Source of the DNA: Planctomycetota bacterium
Lineage (GTDB): Bacteria > Planctomycetota > Brocadiia > SM23-32
Assembly: GCA_030604585.1 (NCBI GenBank)
Contig: JAUVVP010000084.1
Span: 1 to 7,332, forward strand
Length of the DNA stretch: 7,332 bases
Direction of reading: 5' to 3'
Part shown: piece by piece, positions 5,993 through 7,332 of the stretch
Layout: each line of letters starts with the position of its first letter
Position numbering within the stretch: position 1 is the stretch's first letter
Notes under the pieces: generated by a model
Database searches by the model: none
Told to the model about the DNA's origin: nothing
The model's input: only the letters and a program-made list of their open reading frames with translations
Position numbers and translations under genes: made by a program

Positions 5993-7137
5993 GCACGAAG
6001 ATGGCGCGGGTCATGTGCTGCAACGCCTGCCCCCACCGCCTGATGCGGCACGCGTCGGTGTGGGACTGGCCCCACTGCGACGCCAAAGGTGGGGACCTGG
6101 AGCTGTCGGACGCCTTCATGGAGGGGCCGGACGCCAATTGCCCGGCCGGCCTGTGGGCCGGCCTGGCGGCCGGCGGTGCCGAGTTGCGAGTTTCGGGTCT
6201 CGGGTTGGACGGCCTCGAAACTCGAAACTCGGAACCCGGAACCGCTTCGCATTGCATCTTCGCGCAACGCGCGAAGTGCTGTGCGAAGCGGTTCGAATGT
6301 CGGCGGGACGTCGACGTGGTCCGCCTGGTCAAGCCCGACGAGTGCTGCGAGGACTGTCCCCGGCGCGTCGACCGGCTCAAGATCAGCGCCGTCATCACCG
6401 CGTGGAACGAGGGCGACGAAGTGCGCAAGACCGTCGAATCCCTGGCGGCGTCCATCGCCGATCCCCTCACGGAGTTGGAGATCATCGTCGTAGACGACGG
6501 CAGCACGGACGGCTGTTGCGATCCCGCAGCGGCGGGATTGAAACTGCTCCGGCACAAAGTGCCGGTCGGCGTGGGTCGGAGCCGCAATCACGGATGGCGC
6601 GAAGCCACCGGCAACGTCGTCACCTTCCACGACGCCCACATGCGCTTCGGGCCCATCCCGCAGTCGCGGGACCCCGTGCAAGCTGGCGGCCTGGAGGCGC
6701 TGGCCAGGCGCGCCCTTCAGGGTGAATCCCTTCAGTCGGACTGCATCGTCTGCGCCGGAAGCGCCGGGCTCAAAGTGCTCGAGGGGCAGGACCAGCCGAT
6801 TGGCAACCGGCTGTTCTGCTGCGACCTGTTCTACAACCAGGTCAACGGCCTTCAGCCGAAGTGGCTGCATGTGGGGAAGCTGCCGCCCGAGGAGTGGGCG
6901 CGCTCGCCCTGCCCCATGGGCGCCGGCTACGTGATGAGCCGGGCCACGGCCGAGGTGCTGCAGGCGCCGACTGGCAGCCTCTGGGAGGACACCGCCGGGC
7001 GCTGGGGGTTCAGCGAGGAGGCCCTGGCCGTCAAGGCGTTCCTCCTGGATGTGCCCGTCTATTTCAGCCGGGACGTCATCTTCCGCCACGCCTACCGGGA
7101 CTCCAATCCGACGCCGGATGCCGACAAGGAGAAGTGA
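5989..7137 (+). CDS. Cys-rich protein with GT-A glycosyltransferase domain, polypeptide GalNAc-transferase-like
   Basis: The 382-residue frame likely encodes an enzyme transferring a sugar from a nucleotide-sugar donor. Residues 1-60 and 89-123 are Cys-rich (12 Cys, including C11-N-A-C14 and C119/C120/C123) and may bind metal. The GT-A domain starts at about 130: ISAVITAWNE (132-141), IIVVDDGSTDG (165-175, donor site), GRSRNHG (196-202), VVTFHDAHMRF (210-220; D215-A-H217 is the DxH-type metal site), PMGAGYVMSR (309-318), WGFSEEALAVKAFL (339-352) and FRHAYR (365-370; H367 fits the late metal-binding His). This order, DxH rather than DxD, resembles polypeptide GalNAc-transferases within the GT2/GT27-like fold. 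ATG 5989 overlaps the previous stop (ATGA), indicating coupling. Oddities: in-frame repeat and palindrome insertions at 6181-6294, 6521, 6656 and 6713, and a TGA that truncates the C-terminus while the same frame stays coding. Activity is unproven. Confidence 0.8.
   Translation: MSTKMARVMCCNACPHRLMRHASVWDWPHCDAKGGDLELSDAFMEGPDANCPAGLWAGLAAGGAELRVSGLGLDGLETRNSEPGTASHCIFAQRAKCCAKRFECRRDVDVVRLVKPDECCEDCPRRVDRLKISAVITAWNEGDEVRKTVESLAASIADPLTELEIIVVDDGSTDGCCDPAAAGLKLLRHKVPVGVGRSRNHGWREATGNVVTFHDAHMRFGPIPQSRDPVQAGGLEALARRALQGESLQSDCIVCAGSAGLKVLEGQDQPIGNRLFCCDLFYNQVNGLQPKWLHVGKLPPEEWARSPCPMGAGYVMSRATAEVLQAPTGSLWEDTAGRWGFSEEALAVKAFLLDVPVYFSRDVIFRHAYRDSNPTPDADKEK
6181..6243 (+). repeat. 63-bp inverted heptamer-repeat block, in frame inside the glycosyltransferase gene
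   Basis: Nine 7-bp units lie in strict register. The first units (GAGTTGC, GAGTTTC, GGGTCTC, GGGTTGG) are in one orientation. After a spacer unit (ACGGCCT) come CGAAACT twice and CGGAACC twice, in the opposite orientation. The whole is 63 bp, exactly 21 codons, so the frame is kept. It encodes about ELRVSGLGLD then GLETRNSEPG (residues 65-85) between the two Cys clusters. The motif belongs to the same family as the intergenic repeat at 1278-1312. Confidence 0.82.
6239..6294 (+). repeat. Long nested hairpin next to the heptamer block
   Basis: The outer arms of 13 bp (6239-6251 and 6282-6294) are perfectly complementary. Inside them an 8-bp stem (6258-6265 and 6269-6276) closes on an AAC loop; short unpaired bulges separate the two. 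It lies within the coding region, encoding the second Cys cluster around KCCAKRFEC, and lacks a T-tract, so it is not a standard terminator. Confidence 0.75.
6521..6538 (+). repeat. Palindrome ATCCCGC-AGCG-GCGGGAT in the glycosyltransferase gene
   Basis: Perfect 7-bp arms with a 4-nt loop. It encodes DPAAAG immediately after the DDGSTDG donor motif, in a loop that is variable in GT-A enzymes. Third copy of the TCCCGC/GCGGGA family. Confidence 0.65.
6656..6671 (+). repeat. Palindrome TCCCGC-AGTC-GCGGGA in the glycosyltransferase gene
   Basis: Perfect 6-bp arms and a 4-nt loop. It encodes IPQSRD just after the HDAHMRF metal-site motif. Fourth copy of the palindrome family. Confidence 0.65.
6713..6735 (+). 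repeat. Short direct repeat CCCTTCAG x 2
   Basis: CCCTTCAG at 6713-6720 and 6728-6735 is separated by GGTGAAT, a 15-bp period that keeps the frame. It also contains a small inverted repeat TTCA-GGG-TGAA. It encodes the internally repetitive LQGESLQS. Confidence 0.5.
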
Positions 7138-7332
7138 CGCAACATCACGCGGGCCACGGCCGTGCTGTTCGGGCCCCAGGTGTGGAGCGAACGGTTCAAG
7201 GCATGGTGCGTCAAGAAGCTGGGCCAGACCGAGGTGGCCAGGATCACGGCCGAGGCGTTCGAGGCCTCGCCGCGCGAATGGAGACGGCCGCCGGAGGACG
7301 TCTTCACCCACCTCTGCGGCAAGCGCGCCCCG
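7138..7332 (+). CDS. Continuation of the glycosyltransferase frame beyond an in-frame TGA (partial, runs off the window)
   Basis: The same frame as the glycosyltransferase is open for 65 codons to the window end, with nearly every third base G or C, so it is coding. It begins RNITRATAVLFGPQVWSERF and goes on to PPEDVFTHLCGKRAP. The early segment resembles the RN-x-x-R-x-A-x-V-W-x-x-x-(Y/F)-K stretch that follows the last metal His in polypeptide GalNAc-transferases, so it probably belongs to the same protein. Options: a nonsense mutation (for example CGA to TGA), stop readthrough (the base after TGA is C, a leaky context), a sequencing error, or a separate gene starting at GTG 7162, for which I see no ribosome-binding site and which would leave the coding-like 7138-7161 unexplained. 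Confidence 0.6.

Noticed and set aside
6239..6294. Rho-independent terminator
   Set aside because: The strong stem has no T-tract after it and lies in the middle of an open coding frame with conserved motifs downstream.
7135..7137. TGA read as an amino acid by an alternative genetic code or as selenocysteine
   Set aside because: TGA serves as a convincing stop for three other genes in the window, and homologue logic suggests no Cys or selenocysteine at this place; the nearby hairpins are upstream, not directly after the codon.
5971..7311. A 446-codon minus-strand open frame opposite the glycosyltransferase, spanning the TGA
   Set aside because: The + strand carries the glycosyltransferase motifs; the minus product is low-complexity and Arg/Pro/His-rich with no recognisable family.

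Overview
The window is GC-rich DNA coding entirely on the + strand, with short gaps or overlaps. It reads as the tail-gene part of a prophage or dsDNA tailed phage. I infer a Planctomycetota-type host or relative from three things: high GC, long Thr/Pro 'TTTTEAP' linkers in a phage structural protein, and 7-bp-period intergenic repeats. No taxonomic marker gene is present, so this is a style judgement only.

Layout: the last 20 codons of an unidentified gene (2-64) are followed by a recognisable major tail tube protein (112-1008), a small helical/coiled-coil protein (1030-1272), an unidentified tail-associated protein of 262 aa (1324-2112) and a small unknown protein of 117 aa (2184-2537). Next is a 1150-aa mosaic tail protein (2540-5992): N-terminal LamG-like beta-sandwich, Thr/Pro-rich linker, tail-hub/gpD-like body, BACON-like domain, second Thr/Pro linker and a Cys-rich C-terminus. 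It overlaps by ATGA a Cys-rich protein with a GT-A glycosyltransferase domain resembling polypeptide GalNAc-transferases (5989-7137). That reading frame is cut by a TGA, yet clearly continues as coding sequence to the window end (7138-7332). No tape measure gene or frameshifted tail-assembly chaperone is visible.

Two layers of non-gene structure stand out. First, three families of 7-bp-period repeats fill the gaps between genes, and one of them reappears as an inverted 63-bp (9 x 7) block in frame inside the glycosyltransferase. Second, small palindromes of the form TCCCGC-N3/4-GCGGGA occur four times inside two different coding regions.

The main hypothesis is functional. A tail or adhesin protein with mucin-like Thr/Pro repeats is translationally coupled to a glycosyltransferase whose motifs match the enzyme class that O-glycosylates such repeats. 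The two could form a virion O-glycosylation pair. This is inference; the architecture and motifs are seen directly.
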